A stretch of DNA of 45,366 nucleotides from Prosthecobacter debontii (GTDB lineage Bacteria; Verrucomicrobiota; Verrucomicrobiia; Chthoniobacterales; Chthoniobacteraceae). A program made the translations under genes and the position numbers. The DNA lies in contig CAMAUI010000024.1 of the NCBI GenBank assembly GCA_945861385.1, positions 1 to 45,366 of the forward strand, read 5' to 3'. Below are positions 17,036-24,784 of the stretch, piece by piece; within the stretch, counting starts at the first letter, position 1, and each line of letters opens with the position of its first letter. Under the pieces are notes generated by a model, which saw only the letters and a program-made list of their open reading frames with translations, did no database searches and was not told where the DNA came from.

Positions 17036-17080
17036 TGGAGCAAGCCGCCGGCTTGTGTGGCGCAAGCCGCTGGCTTGCGA
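17036..17080. repeat. Tandem palindromic repeats, family shared with 20395-20416
   Basis: Two adjacent palindromes, CAAGCCG/CGGCTTG and GCAAGCC-GCT-GGCTTGC, lie just upstream of the ABC ATPase start. The 22 bp at 17059-17080 recur exactly, in inverted orientation, at 20395-20416. A further small hairpin, TCCCGAT-CTA-TCGGGA-like, lies near 17125-17142. Confidence 0.6.
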
Positions 17081-17196
17081 GAGCACCGCACCGCACCAGC
17101 CCCGCGGCGCGGCGCCGCGGGAATCCCGATCTATCGGGACGACGAGGGCGTCGCAGCCACGGCGCGCTCCCCGCCCGGACAACCCCCTCCACCCGC

Positions 17197-17571
17197 CTAA
17201 GGCCTCCCACCCGCGGGCGGCGGCTTGGTTTCCTTCACGGCTGCATTCCCCGGCGCGGCGGGTTCCTTCGCGGGCACCGCGGGCGCGATTTGCGCCGGCT
17301 TCGGCGTCGCATCCGCCGCCGGGTCCGGGCGATTCATCCAATAGAGAGACACCCCGATCAGCCCCGGAACCAGCGCAGCCGCCGCCACCTGCCAGAGCGG
17401 CGGGCGTCCCGTGGGCGGCGCGGCGGCGCGAGCGGCGGGAGCATTCAGAGCCTCCCGGCGCGACAGCATCGTGCGCACATCCTCGCCCATCTGCGCGTGG
17501 CAGGACGGGCACTTCTCGGATTGGATTTCCCGTGGCAGGAAAGTGAGCGAACACTTCGGGCAGCGGAGCAT
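17197..17571 (-). CDS. Zinc-ribbon protein with one membrane segment
   Basis: This 124-residue protein begins MLRCPKCSLTFLP and continues EKCPSCHAQMGED, two CxxC knuckles that form a zinc ribbon. A low-complexity Ala/Pro linker follows, then one transmembrane helix (LWQVAAAALVPGLIGVSLYWM) and a Pro/Lys/Ala-rich tail. The family is widespread in this type of genome, and no function is known. Topology suggests a cytoplasmic ribbon and an extracytoplasmic tail. The ATG at 17571 was preferred to 17613 because it places the CxxC motif at the N-terminus as usual. It reads toward the ABC operon but is separated from it by about 165 bp with palindromes. Confidence 0.65.
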   Translation of the reverse strand: MLRCPKCSLTFLPREIQSEKCPSCHAQMGEDVRTMLSRREALNAPAARAAAPPTGRPPLWQVAAAALVPGLIGVSLYWMNRPDPAADATPKPAQIAPAVPAKEPAAPGNAAVKETKPPPAGGRP

Positions 17572-17672
17572 GTGGATGGATAAGGAAAGGTTTGAGACCA
17601 GCCGCATGCTCACCCTCCATGCCGGGATGTACTAGAGCTTTTTCCCCGTGGGGCAGGCGGCTTGCGGGAAGG

Positions 17673-17808
17673 GGGCGCATCCCAGCTTCTGAGCACCACT
17701 GCGGGCGGAGGTTCTTACTTCTTGCTCTTGCTCCAAAGTTTCAGAGCGCCGCGAGCAAGAGCAAGAGCAAGAGCAAGAGGGCGACCTGCCAAAAACTGGG
17801 ATGCGCCC
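17673..17808. repeat. Nested inverted repeat with GAGCAA microsatellite arms
   Basis: The outer arms GGGCGCATCCCAG (17673-17685) and CTGGGATGCGCCC (17796-17808) are perfect 13-bp reverse complements. Inside them, CTTGCTCTTGCTC (17721-17733) pairs with a GAGCAA tandem run at 17753-17778. The whole element is about 136 bp and lies between two divergent genes. No coding potential was recognised. It could be a non-autonomous mobile element or a structured leader. Confidence 0.6.
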
Positions 17809-17897
17809 GCTGGCAACCCTGCGCCATTTCCGCACTTGACGGGCTCGCCGGAATACCCGAACTGGAACACACACAACCCCCCCAACACACCGTCCCT

Positions 17898-19409
17898 ATG
17901 AACCGATCAAAACTCACACTGCTCGCCCTCACTATCGCCGCCTGTCTGGTGCTGGACGCCAGGGCGCAATTGGATCTGCTTCCTTCGATCCCGAAAGGAA
18001 CCATCTCGCTGGAACTCCAACCGCTCGTCACGGGACTGGGCGCGCCGCTTTACGGGATCAATGCACCGGATGACCCGAGCCGGCTTTTCATCTTGGAGCA
18101 AAAGGGTCAGGTGTTGGTTGTGGCAAATGGCAGCCTGCTGCCCACGCCCGCGCTCGACATCGGCAGCCTCATTTCACTCGGGAGTACTCCTGGAGTGCAT
18201 TCTTTCAACCCGGCCAATGCAAACGATGAGCGCGGCCTTCTGGGGATGGCGTTTCATCCGGGCTACAGCAATTCAGGCAGCCCCGGATTCCGGACGCTTT
18301 ACACGTTCAGCACCCAGCCGCTCGGCACCGGCGCGACGTATGCGGCGCCAAATGGCGCGACGCAGAACTACAAGACCGTCGTGAACGAATGGAAGATCAG
18401 CCCAACCGATCCCAATGTCGTGGACCCGGCCTCCCGGCGGGAGGTGATCTCCTTTGGCAAAAACGCGAACAATCACAACGGCGGCACCATCGAATTCGGC
18501 CCGGATGGCTACATGTATCTCGGCCTGGGCGACGGCGGCAATGCGAACGATGTGGGCGCAAGCCACATCGAGCCCGGCGGCAACGCCCAGAACCTCAGCA
18601 CGCCGCTCGGCAAAATGCTCCGCTTCGACCCGCTCAACCCCGCCCTGACTCCTGGAAGCCTGAACCCCACCAGCGGCAACGGCCAATACCGCATCCCGAC
18701 GACCAACCCCTACCAAGGCCCCGGCCAAGTGCCGGAGATCTTCGCATCCGGCCTCCGCAACCCCTATCGCTTTTCCTTCGACTCGCGCCCCGGCGGCACC
18801 GGGGATCTGATCCTGGCGGATGTCGGCCAGGGCAACATCGAAGAGATCAACCGCATCACCCTCGGCGGCAACTACGGCTGGCCCATGAAAGAAGGCACCT
18901 TCCTCTTCGACCGCGCCATCGGCGGCGCAGCCGGCACGGGCGCCAACAGCCCCGGTCTTCCCCTCGGCCTCACCGACCCGATCAGCGGCCCCCTCGGCAC
19001 GCTCCAGTATGACCATCAAGACGGCATCTCCATCACCGGCGGCTTCATCTACCGCGGGACTCTGATCCCCGAGCTGATCGGCATGTATGTCTTCGGCGAC
19101 CTTGCGCTGAAAAACAACCCCCCACGCGTGGATGGCCGCCTTTTCTACGCCGACCTCCTTACCGGGCAGATGTTCGAATTCCTCCTCCCGCAGTTTGCTG
19201 GCGGCCTCCTGCCCAACGGCGAAACCCTGCATGGATACGGGCAGGACTACCACGGCGAGCTTTACGCCATCACCACCAACACCCCGGCCAACGGCACAGG
19301 CGGGAAGGTCTATGCCATCGTCCCCGAGCCCGCCACGGCCACCCTCCTCGCCATCACCGCCATCGCACTGCTCGGCGCAGGCCGCCGCCGCAGGGTGCTT
19401 GACAAGTGA
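17898..19409 (+). CDS. PQQ-dependent sugar dehydrogenase (GDH/sorbosone type) with PEP-CTERM anchor
   Basis: This 503-residue protein has a signal peptide (MNRSKLTLLALTIAACLVLD). A six-bladed glucose/sorbosone dehydrogenase propeller follows, recognisable by PSRLFILEQKGQVLVV, NDERGLLGMAFHPGY, NNHNGGTIEFGPDGYMYLGL, EIFASGLRNPYRFSFDSR and GNIEEINRITLGGNYGWPM. The C-terminus is a PEP-CTERM sorting signal: VPEPATATLLAITAIALLGA followed by basic residues. The family oxidises sugar hydroxyls or aldehydes in the periplasm with PQQ. The PEP-CTERM tail predicts processing by an exosortase and attachment or export. The start at 17898 gives a proper signal peptide; the open frame back to 17592 crosses an inverted repeat. 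A second PEP-CTERM gene follows after 41 bp. Confidence 0.85.
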   Translation: MNRSKLTLLALTIAACLVLDARAQLDLLPSIPKGTISLELQPLVTGLGAPLYGINAPDDPSRLFILEQKGQVLVVANGSLLPTPALDIGSLISLGSTPGVHSFNPANANDERGLLGMAFHPGYSNSGSPGFRTLYTFSTQPLGTGATYAAPNGATQNYKTVVNEWKISPTDPNVVDPASRREVISFGKNANNHNGGTIEFGPDGYMYLGLGDGGNANDVGASHIEPGGNAQNLSTPLGKMLRFDPLNPALTPGSLNPTSGNGQYRIPTTNPYQGPGQVPEIFASGLRNPYRFSFDSRPGGTGDLILADVGQGNIEEINRITLGGNYGWPMKEGTFLFDRAIGGAAGTGANSPGLPLGLTDPISGPLGTLQYDHQDGISITGGFIYRGTLIPELIGMYVFGDLALKNNPPRVDGRLFYADLLTGQMFEFLLPQFAGGLLPNGETLHGYGQDYHGELYAITTNTPANGTGGKVYAIVPEPATATLLAITAIALLGAGRRRRVLDK

Positions 19410-19450
19410 AACCACCAGCCGTCTTCTCCACCACTCACCTCTCCAAATCC

Positions 19451-20233
19451 ATGAACACACCGACCGCCATCCAGCCCCCTCCATTCCGCGGAAAAATGCG
19501 CGCAGCACTGCTCGCAACAGCACTCACTGCCGCACTCTGCGCATCACCGGCGCACGCTGCCAACATCACCCTCAGCCCCATCCGGGACAACTCGATCTAA
19601 GCCGAAAACAACAACAGCAACGCCCTCGGCAACATCTTCGTCGGACGCACCGCCGGCGTCTCCGGCACCTCGATCCGCCGTGGTCTCCTCGAGTTCGACA
19701 TCGCGGGGAACCTCCCCGCCGGCTCAGTCATCAACTCCGTCACACTCACACTGCAAATCCTGGGGGCCGGCCCTGCTGCCGGCAGCGACATCCTCGAACT
19801 CCACCCACTGCTGGCCGATTGGGGCGAAGGCACCTCCTCGGGAACCGGGCCCGGCGCACTGCCCACCACCAACGACGCCACCTGGAACTTCCGCCTCTTC
19901 AGCACCGCCTCCTGGGCAACCCCCGGCGGCGACTTCGGACCCACAAGCGGCACGACCACCCTCGGGGCAGCCAGCACTGCCACCCTCAGCTCGCAGCCCG
20001 GGATGGTTGCCAACGTGCAGAACTGGCTCGACACGCCCGGCGCAAACTTCGGCTGGCTGATGCGCTACTCGAACGAAACCACTCCTTCCACAGCGCGGTA
20101 CTTCGGTTCCAGGGAAAGTGCTCCAGCGTCCCGCCCGGCATTGGCGATAGACTACACCGTAGTCCCAGAGCCGGGCAGCCTCACACTCCTCGCCATCGGC
20201 GCAGCATGCGCCCTCCGCCGCCGCCGCCCCTGA
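19451..20233 (+). pseudogene. DNRLRE-domain PEP-CTERM protein interrupted by one stop codon
   Basis: One frame of 260 codons is broken only by TAA at 19598-19600. Before the stop is a long N-terminal region with a signal peptide (MRAALLATALTAALCASPAHA) and the start of the mature domain, NITLSPIRDNSI. After it the same frame continues NNNSNALGNIFVGRTAGVSG, SIRRGLLEFDIAGNLPAGSV, later ALAIDYTVVPEPG and a PEP-CTERM tail SLTLLAIGAACALRRRRP. DNRLRE-type domains usually have an aromatic residue at the interrupted position (DNTIY), so one base change from TAT or TAC explains the stop. It is either a recent nonsense mutation or a sequencing error. The mature protein would be an exported beta-rich, carbohydrate-binding-like domain. 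Confidence 0.7.
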
Positions 20234-20338
20234 GCCCCGCACAAACACACACATTGCCCGGCGCAACCAGCCGATGCGTGCGGAAGACAGGCGGCGTGAC
20301 ACGGGCTGGCAGCCCCCCGTGGAGCAGGCTGGAAGCGG

Positions 20339-20372
20339 CACGGATCGGGGAGCGCGGGCGCCCCGATCCGTG
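20339..20372. terminator. Perfect 12-bp hairpin between convergent genes
   Basis: CACGGATCGGGG (20339-20350) and CCCCGATCCGTG (20361-20372) are exact reverse complements around a 10-nt loop. The position, between a plus-strand PEP-CTERM gene and a minus-strand kinase gene, suits a bidirectional terminator. There is no U-run on either side, so it could equally be a dispersed repeat. Confidence 0.4.
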
Positions 20373-20394
20373 GGGTTCGTGGTTTGCCACAGCA

Positions 20395-20416
20395 TCGCAA
20401 GCCAGCGGCTTGCGCC
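20395..20416 (-). repeat. Palindromic repeat, inverted copy of 17059-17080
   Basis: The core GCAAGCC-AGC-GGCTTGC is a 7-bp stem with a 3-nt loop. All 22 bp match the reverse complement of 17059-17080. It sits just downstream of the thymidylate-kinase-like pair. Confidence 0.6.
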
Positions 20417-20435
20417 ACTGATGTGCAGGGCCGGG

Positions 20436-21191
20436 TCAGGCGTCCAGCTTTAGCATGGCTCCGAGCCGGGCGCGGAGGTCGCTCTGTACGGGGCTGATGC
20501 CGCGGTTCGCATCTATGATCTCGAAGCTGTGCCGGTGCTGCATCTGGGCAAATTCGCGCTGGAGCATGGTCTGGTACGCCAGGAAGCTCTCGAACATGTC
20601 CCGCGAGAGGCCGAGGTCCATGCCGCTCTCCCAGTAGTCGAGGGTGGCTCCTTTTTCAAAGGTGCGGAGCACGAGCCGGCGGGGCTCGACTTGGAGATAG
20701 TACACGGCGTCGGGCACAAGGGCCGGGCTGTAGAGGTTGCGGGTCCATTCGGGCTCCGCTCCGCGGACCAGGTCGCGGGCCATGAGGGTGTAGATGTAAC
20801 GGTCGGCGAGGACGATGTAGCCGGCGCGGAGGGCGGGGATGATCTCGTGTACGAGCTGGTCGAAGAAGTCCGTCGCGTAGAAGAGGGACATGGTGGTGTG
20901 GGTGAGGACGTTGGATTGCTTGGCTTGCTCGATGTCCTCGGCAAGCAGGGGGGAGCGGCGGAGGCCCATGTGCTTTACGGCATGGCCGTTGGTTTCGAGC
21001 CATTCGCTGAGGAGCCGGATGTGGGTGGAGCGGCCGGAGCCGTCGGGACCTTCGACGACGAAGAGGCGTCCGGCGATCTTGGAGTCGCCCAGCTCGGGCA
21101 GTGGGACGCCGAAGACGGGGTGGACGGGCCGGGCGTTGGGCTTCGGGGCGCGGGTGTGTGGGGTGGCGGAAGCTGGGTGTTTGCGGGCCAT
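20436..21191 (-). CDS. Thymidylate-kinase-like protein, second gene of a coupled pair
   Basis: This 251-residue P-loop kinase of the dTMP kinase fold has Walker A VEGPDGSGRSTHI, with Arg where the P-loop Lys is usual (GSGKST becomes GSGRST). The LxDRYIYT segment reads GYIVLADRYIYTLMARDLV, and FESFLAYQTMLQREFAQMQ follows. The usual dTMP-binding TREPGG motif after strand 2 is replaced by KHMGLRRSP, so a canonical dTMP substrate is doubtful. The ATG at 21191 follows the upstream paralogue's stop (TGAcATG) with one base between, so the two are co-translated. The N-terminal 50 residues are low complexity. It may form a heterodimer with its neighbour; this is inference. Confidence 0.7.
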   Translation of the reverse strand: MARKHPASATPHTRAPKPNARPVHPVFGVPLPELGDSKIAGRLFVVEGPDGSGRSTHIRLLSEWLETNGHAVKHMGLRRSPLLAEDIEQAKQSNVLTHTTMSLFYATDFFDQLVHEIIPALRAGYIVLADRYIYTLMARDLVRGAEPEWTRNLYSPALVPDAVYYLQVEPRRLVLRTFEKGATLDYWESGMDLGLSRDMFESFLAYQTMLQREFAQMQHRHSFEIIDANRGISPVQSDLRARLGAMLKLDA

Positions 21192-21192
21192 G

Positions 21193-21864
21193 TCAGCGTT
21201 TGAAGTCCCCCACCCGCACGTGGCTTTGGATGATGCTGCGGACGGTTGTCTGTTGTTGGTGGATGTCCCGCGTCGCATCAATGACGGTGAAGCGGAAGCG
21301 GCGGCTCATTTTCTCATACTGTGCCCGGATGCGGTGCTGGAAGATGCGGAAGCTCTCGTAGGGATCGGTGCTCCAGCCCATGTCGAGGCCGGCTTCGTGG
21401 AATTTCAGTTGCGGGCGCCCGTCGAGGATGCGGCCGAGGACGACATCGAGCGGTGCACGGAAGTAGAATGTCAGATCGGGCATCGCCGCGAAGGAGTAGA
21501 TGCGCTCGACCCAGGCCGGATCCACGCCGCGGACGACATCGCGGGCGAAGGCGGTGAAGATGTAGCGGTCGGCGAGGACGAGGTATCCGGCTTTCAACAA
21601 GGGCAGGATCTGCCGCTCATACCGGTCGGCAAAGTCGGTGGCGTGGATGAGGGAAAAGGTGGTCGGTGTGAGGAGCTTCCCGGTTTTGCCCTTGCTGGTG
21701 CTCGGTTTGACGAGGCTGGAGGAGTTCCATTGCGTGAAGAACACGCGCGCTCCGGAGAGTTCCAGCCAGCGCTTGACGAGATAGATCTGGGTTGATTTGC
21801 CCGATCCGTCCAAACCCTCGACAGCGATGAGTTTTCCGGGATACTTGGTCGGTAGAGAAGCCAC
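21193..21864 (-). CDS. Thymidylate-kinase-like protein, first gene of a coupled pair
   Basis: This P-loop kinase (about 223 residues) has Walker A VEGLDGSGKSTQIYL intact and GYLVLADRYIFTAFARDVVR matching the dTMP kinase DRY motif. MPDLTFYFRAPLDVVLGRIL follows, then a long C-terminal helix region. As in its neighbour, the TREPGG motif is missing; at that place it reads FFTQWNSSSLVKPSTSKGK. The proteins are alike in HATDFADRYERQILPLLKAG against YATDFFDQLVHEIIPALRAG. The start is uncertain: GTG at 21864 leaves a short N-terminus before KLIAVEG and keeps clear of the divergent cdd gene, while TTG codons further upstream would overlap it. It is divergent from cdd, another pyrimidine gene, with about 50 bp between. 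Confidence 0.68.
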   Translation of the reverse strand: MASLPTKYPGKLIAVEGLDGSGKSTQIYLVKRWLELSGARVFFTQWNSSSLVKPSTSKGKTGKLLTPTTFSLIHATDFADRYERQILPLLKAGYLVLADRYIFTAFARDVVRGVDPAWVERIYSFAAMPDLTFYFRAPLDVVLGRILDGRPQLKFHEAGLDMGWSTDPYESFRIFQHRIRAQYEKMSRRFRFTVIDATRDIHQQQTTVRSIIQSHVRVGDFKR

Positions 21865-21914
21865 GCGCGCATGCTGCGTGACTGTCCGCAAAACGCAACG
21901 GGAAAGACACAACA

Positions 21915-22316
21915 ATGCCGCACCTGGTGAACGATGAAGAATTGCTGGCCGCAGCGAAAGCCGCGCGGGCGAGCGCCTACGCGCCTTACTCGAAGTTTGC
22001 GGTGGGCGCCGCATTGCTCACGGCGGAGGGCGAGGTATTCACCGGATGCAATGTCGAGAATTTGTCGTTCGGGCTGACAGTTTGCGCCGAGCGCAACGCA
22101 GTCTTTGCCGCTGTGAATGCCGGCAGGCGTTCCTTCCTGCGGATCGCCGTGTGCGCAGACTCCAAGGAGCCTGTAGCCCCCTGTGGAGCATGCCGGCAGG
22201 TGCTGGCGGAATTCGCGCCTGACGTCGAGGTGATCAGCATCACTCTGACCGGGGATGAGTATCGGGCACGGATGTCAGAGCTTCTTCCGAGGTCGAGAGC
22301 AGGGATTTTAGGCTGA
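21915..22316 (+). CDS. cdd: Cytidine deaminase
   Basis: This 133-residue protein is of the homotetrameric CDA type. It shows YAPYSKFAVGAALLTAEGEV, the substrate-binding CNVENLSFGLTV, the catalytic CAERNAVFAAV (Cys ligand and Glu proton shuttle) and PCGACRQVLAEFAP with the two other zinc cysteines. It deaminates cytidine and deoxycytidine in pyrimidine salvage. The ATG at 21915 gives the normal length. It is divergent from two thymidylate-kinase-like genes, and the pairing of pyrimidine functions may be meaningful. After its stop, base composition drops sharply. Confidence 0.93.
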   Translation: MPHLVNDEELLAAAKAARASAYAPYSKFAVGAALLTAEGEVFTGCNVENLSFGLTVCAERNAVFAAVNAGRRSFLRIAVCADSKEPVAPCGACRQVLAEFAPDVEVISITLTGDEYRARMSELLPRSRAGILG

Positions 22317-22867
22317 TGAACTATAAAAGAACGGATGCTTCTCTGTATGATGACGCGAGAATTAGGCTTCCAGGTGGGAACTCCTGTCTTTCTGATGTGA
22401 TGTAAAGGGCTAATTGTCATGTCTTTCACCTGCATACAATTATTTCAGTCGAGCCGGCCCACGTGCGCTCCTCTCCTGCCTCAATTGAGGGCTCACGGTG
22501 GTGTTCCTGTTGCGGTGCGAAATCGAAATTTGCCCGAGGTCATCAGATCGCGCTATCGCCGCTGGCAGAGCCAAGCGACGCACTACCTGCAACGCGATTC
22601 GTTGGCATGGCTATGGATCGGAAAACATATCATTCTGAAACACAGGGACATGAGTCGCTGGATAGGGTCTTTGTCCGACAACTTAGATTTCATGTCGGCA
22701 TGTCGGCATTCTGTGCGGAAGTCAAAATTCCTGACCAACAAAAGAGCTCTATTCTCGGCTTGTGGCTTCGAGAAGTTCTCCATCCGGCTCGCCTCGTTCC
22801 ATGTGGAACGTAAGAATTTCCAAGGCTGCCTTCGTGCTATTTCACTCCACACGACAACAGTTTGACC
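22317..22867. other. Low-GC intergenic stretch upstream of mnmG
   Basis: This 551-bp stretch has visibly lower GC than the genes before cdd. Open frames exist (148 residues at 22419-22865 plus; 116 at 22463-22813 plus), but they have no recognisable domain and resemble random frames. A palindrome CGTTCCA-TG-TGGAACG lies at 22795-22810. No DnaA box (TTATCCACA type) was found by eye. Confidence 0.45.
22795..22810. promoter_or_regulatory. parS-like palindrome upstream of mnmG
   Basis: CGTTCCATGTGGAACG is a 7-bp inverted repeat around TG. It agrees with 13 of 16 positions of the ParB-site consensus TGTTYCACGTGRAACA. A closer match lies at 23619-23634. By itself it is a weak call. Confidence 0.35.
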
Positions 22868-24721
22868 ATGTTTGAGTTTCCAGAGCGTTTCGATGTTGTA
22901 GTGATCGGTGCAGGCCACGCTGGCATTGAGGCTGCCATGGCGGCTGCGCGACTTGGGTGTCGGGTGATGATTCTGACTCAGAATCTAGACACTATGGGCC
23001 AAATGTCTTGCAATCCAGCGATCGGTGGGCAAGCGAAAGGGCAAATTGTTCGTGAGATTGATGCATTGGGAGGATTCATGGGGTTGAATACGGATGCGAC
23101 GGCCATTCAATTCAGAATGCTCAATGCACGAAAGGGACCGAGCGTTCAATCTCCTAGGGCACAATGTGACAAAAAGGCATATCAATTCCGTGCGAAATCG
23201 TGCCTTGAGCGAGAACATGGGATCGCCATTTTTCAGGGCAATGTTACGCAATTTATAGTGAATGACGATGGGGCTTGCGGTATTCAAACCGATCTGGGAA
23301 TCAAAGTGTCGTGCCGGTCAATAGTCGTTACAACCGGCACTTTCATGCGCGGGCTTCTGCACGTAGGATTGAAGAATATCACTGGAGGAAGGATGGCCGA
23401 TGCCTCCTCAACACTTAGCGAATCTCTTAAAATCCTTGGATTTGAAGTCGGCCGATTCAAAACAGGAACCCCATGCCGACTCAATGGGAGGACAATAAAC
23501 TTCGCAAAGTGCAGTCGCCAGAATGGTGATTCTCCCCCCAAACCATTTAGCTTTATCCCCGAGACTCTTGAATCCCGAGACGACAATATTTTCACATTAA
23601 ACCGATATTCTGGGGGAATGTTTCACATGGAACAAATGCCGTGTTGGATCACGCATACGAACCCCAAAACTCATGCGATAATCCGAAGTAACCTCAGCAA
23701 GTCGCCGCTTTATTCTGGCAGGATTCAGGGGGTCGGCCCGAGATACTGCCCCTCAATCGAAGACAAGGTTGTAAAGTTTGAAGACAAGGAAGCGCATCAA
23801 ATATTCCTCGAGCCGGAAGGGCGAGACACTGAAGAATTTTACGTGAACGGAGTATCAACCAGCCTCCCTATGGACGTTCAATTTGCATTCATTCGGACAA
23901 TTCCAGGACTCGAATGTGCAGAAATAATCCGTCCTGGGTATGCAGTAGAATATGACTACTGCCCACCGACACAGCTTCGCGCTACACTTGAGACAAAGCG
24001 GGTTCCCGGGTTGTTTTTCGCTGGGCAGCTCAATGGCACTTCTGGATATGAAGAAGCCGCAGGCCAAGGACTTCTAGCCGGAGCGAATGCTGCGCTCAAA
24101 GTGCTCGGAAGGACGCAACTGGTTTTGAGTCGCTCACAAGCCTATCTCGGCGTCCTGATAGACGATCTCGTGGTTCAAGGAGTGGACGAGCCTTATAGAA
24201 TGTTCACGAGTCGTGCCGAACACCGGCTTCTTTTGCGACACGATAACGCCGATATCCGCTTAACACCGGTGGCAAAAAACTGCGGCTTGGTTGATGCATA
24301 CCGCTGGCAGAAGCTGGAAGAAAAACAGCGGGAGATGAATAGTCTTCGGAAATTTATTGCCAACGCGAACCATGATGGGGTTCGGATTGAGCGATGGCTG
24401 AGCCGGCCAGAAAATACCTCAACGATGCTGCCCAACCACATCCGAATGAACTACTGCGAGGAATCTTGGGAGGCGCTTGAGACCGAGATCAATTACGCTG
24501 GATATATCACCAGACAGGAAAATCAGATCGTGAGAATGGAGGCCGATGAAGCAGCAGGGATTCCGGATGATTTCAACTACTCGGCTGCTAGTGGTCTTCG
24601 CACGGAGGCGATGCAAAAGCTCTCAATGGTTCGTCCGAAAACACTTGGACAAGCCTCTCGCATTCGGGGGGTTACTCCTGCAGACGTCGCCTTGCTTTCC
24701 GTATTGGTGTGCCGGAAATAA
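22868..24721 (+). CDS. mnmG: tRNA uridine-5-carboxymethylaminomethyl modification enzyme MnmG (GidA)
   Basis: This 617-residue FAD protein starts with the dinucleotide-binding [20 protein letters not shown]. It has [31 protein letters not shown], the [15 protein letters not shown] segment, [20 protein letters not shown], and [20 protein letters not shown] near the C-terminal domain. With MnmE it installs the cmnm5 group on wobble uridine-34 of tRNAs. The ATG at 22868 ([12 protein letters not shown]) is preferred to TTG at 22862. The gene is full length but has much lower GC and different codon choice from its neighbours. Its usual companion rsmG is absent. A parS-like sequence lies inside it. 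Confidence 0.95.
   Translation: MFEFPERFDVVVIGAGHAGIEAAMAAARLGCRVMILTQNLDTMGQMSCNPAIGGQAKGQIVREIDALGGFMGLNTDATAIQFRMLNARKGPSVQSPRAQCDKKAYQFRAKSCLEREHGIAIFQGNVTQFIVNDDGACGIQTDLGIKVSCRSIVVTTGTFMRGLLHVGLKNITGGRMADASSTLSESLKILGFEVGRFKTGTPCRLNGRTINFAKCSRQNGDSPPKPFSFIPETLESRDDNIFTLNRYSGGMFHMEQMPCWITHTNPKTHAIIRSNLSKSPLYSGRIQGVGPRYCPSIEDKVVKFEDKEAHQIFLEPEGRDTEEFYVNGVSTSLPMDVQFAFIRTIPGLECAEIIRPGYAVEYDYCPPTQLRATLETKRVPGLFFAGQLNGTSGYEEAAGQGLLAGANAALKVLGRTQLVLSRSQAYLGVLIDDLVVQGVDEPYRMFTSRAEHRLLLRHDNADIRLTPVAKNCGLVDAYRWQKLEEKQREMNSLRKFIANANHDGVRIERWLSRPENTSTMLPNHIRMNYCEESWEALETEINYAGYITRQENQIVRMEADEAAGIPDDFNYSAASGLRTEAMQKLSMVRPKTLGQASRIRGVTPADVALLSVLVCRK
23619..23634. promoter_or_regulatory. parS-like palindrome inside mnmG
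   Basis: TGTTTCACATGGAACA matches the ParB-binding consensus TGTTYCACGTGRAACA at 15 of 16 positions, the exception being A for G at position 9. It encodes the residues around MFHMEQ. mnmG/gidA genes are often near chromosome origins with parAB and parS, which makes the match worth noting, but codon constraint could produce it by chance. Confidence 0.4.
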
Positions 24722-24784
24722 CCAGATCCAGGCCCAACTTTCCACCCGGTTCGCAATAGGACGAATGTAATGGAATTCAACCGG

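Noticed and set aside
22419-22865. A 148-codon open frame before mnmG
   Set aside because: No recognisable domain, unusual composition, and an overlapping frame of similar quality exists; GC is low, so long random frames are less informative but still not convincing.
22317-22867. Possible oriC upstream of mnmG
   Set aside because: No DnaA boxes or AT-rich repeat cluster were seen, and no dnaA, dnaN or parAB gene is in the window. Only the parS-like sites remain as a hint.
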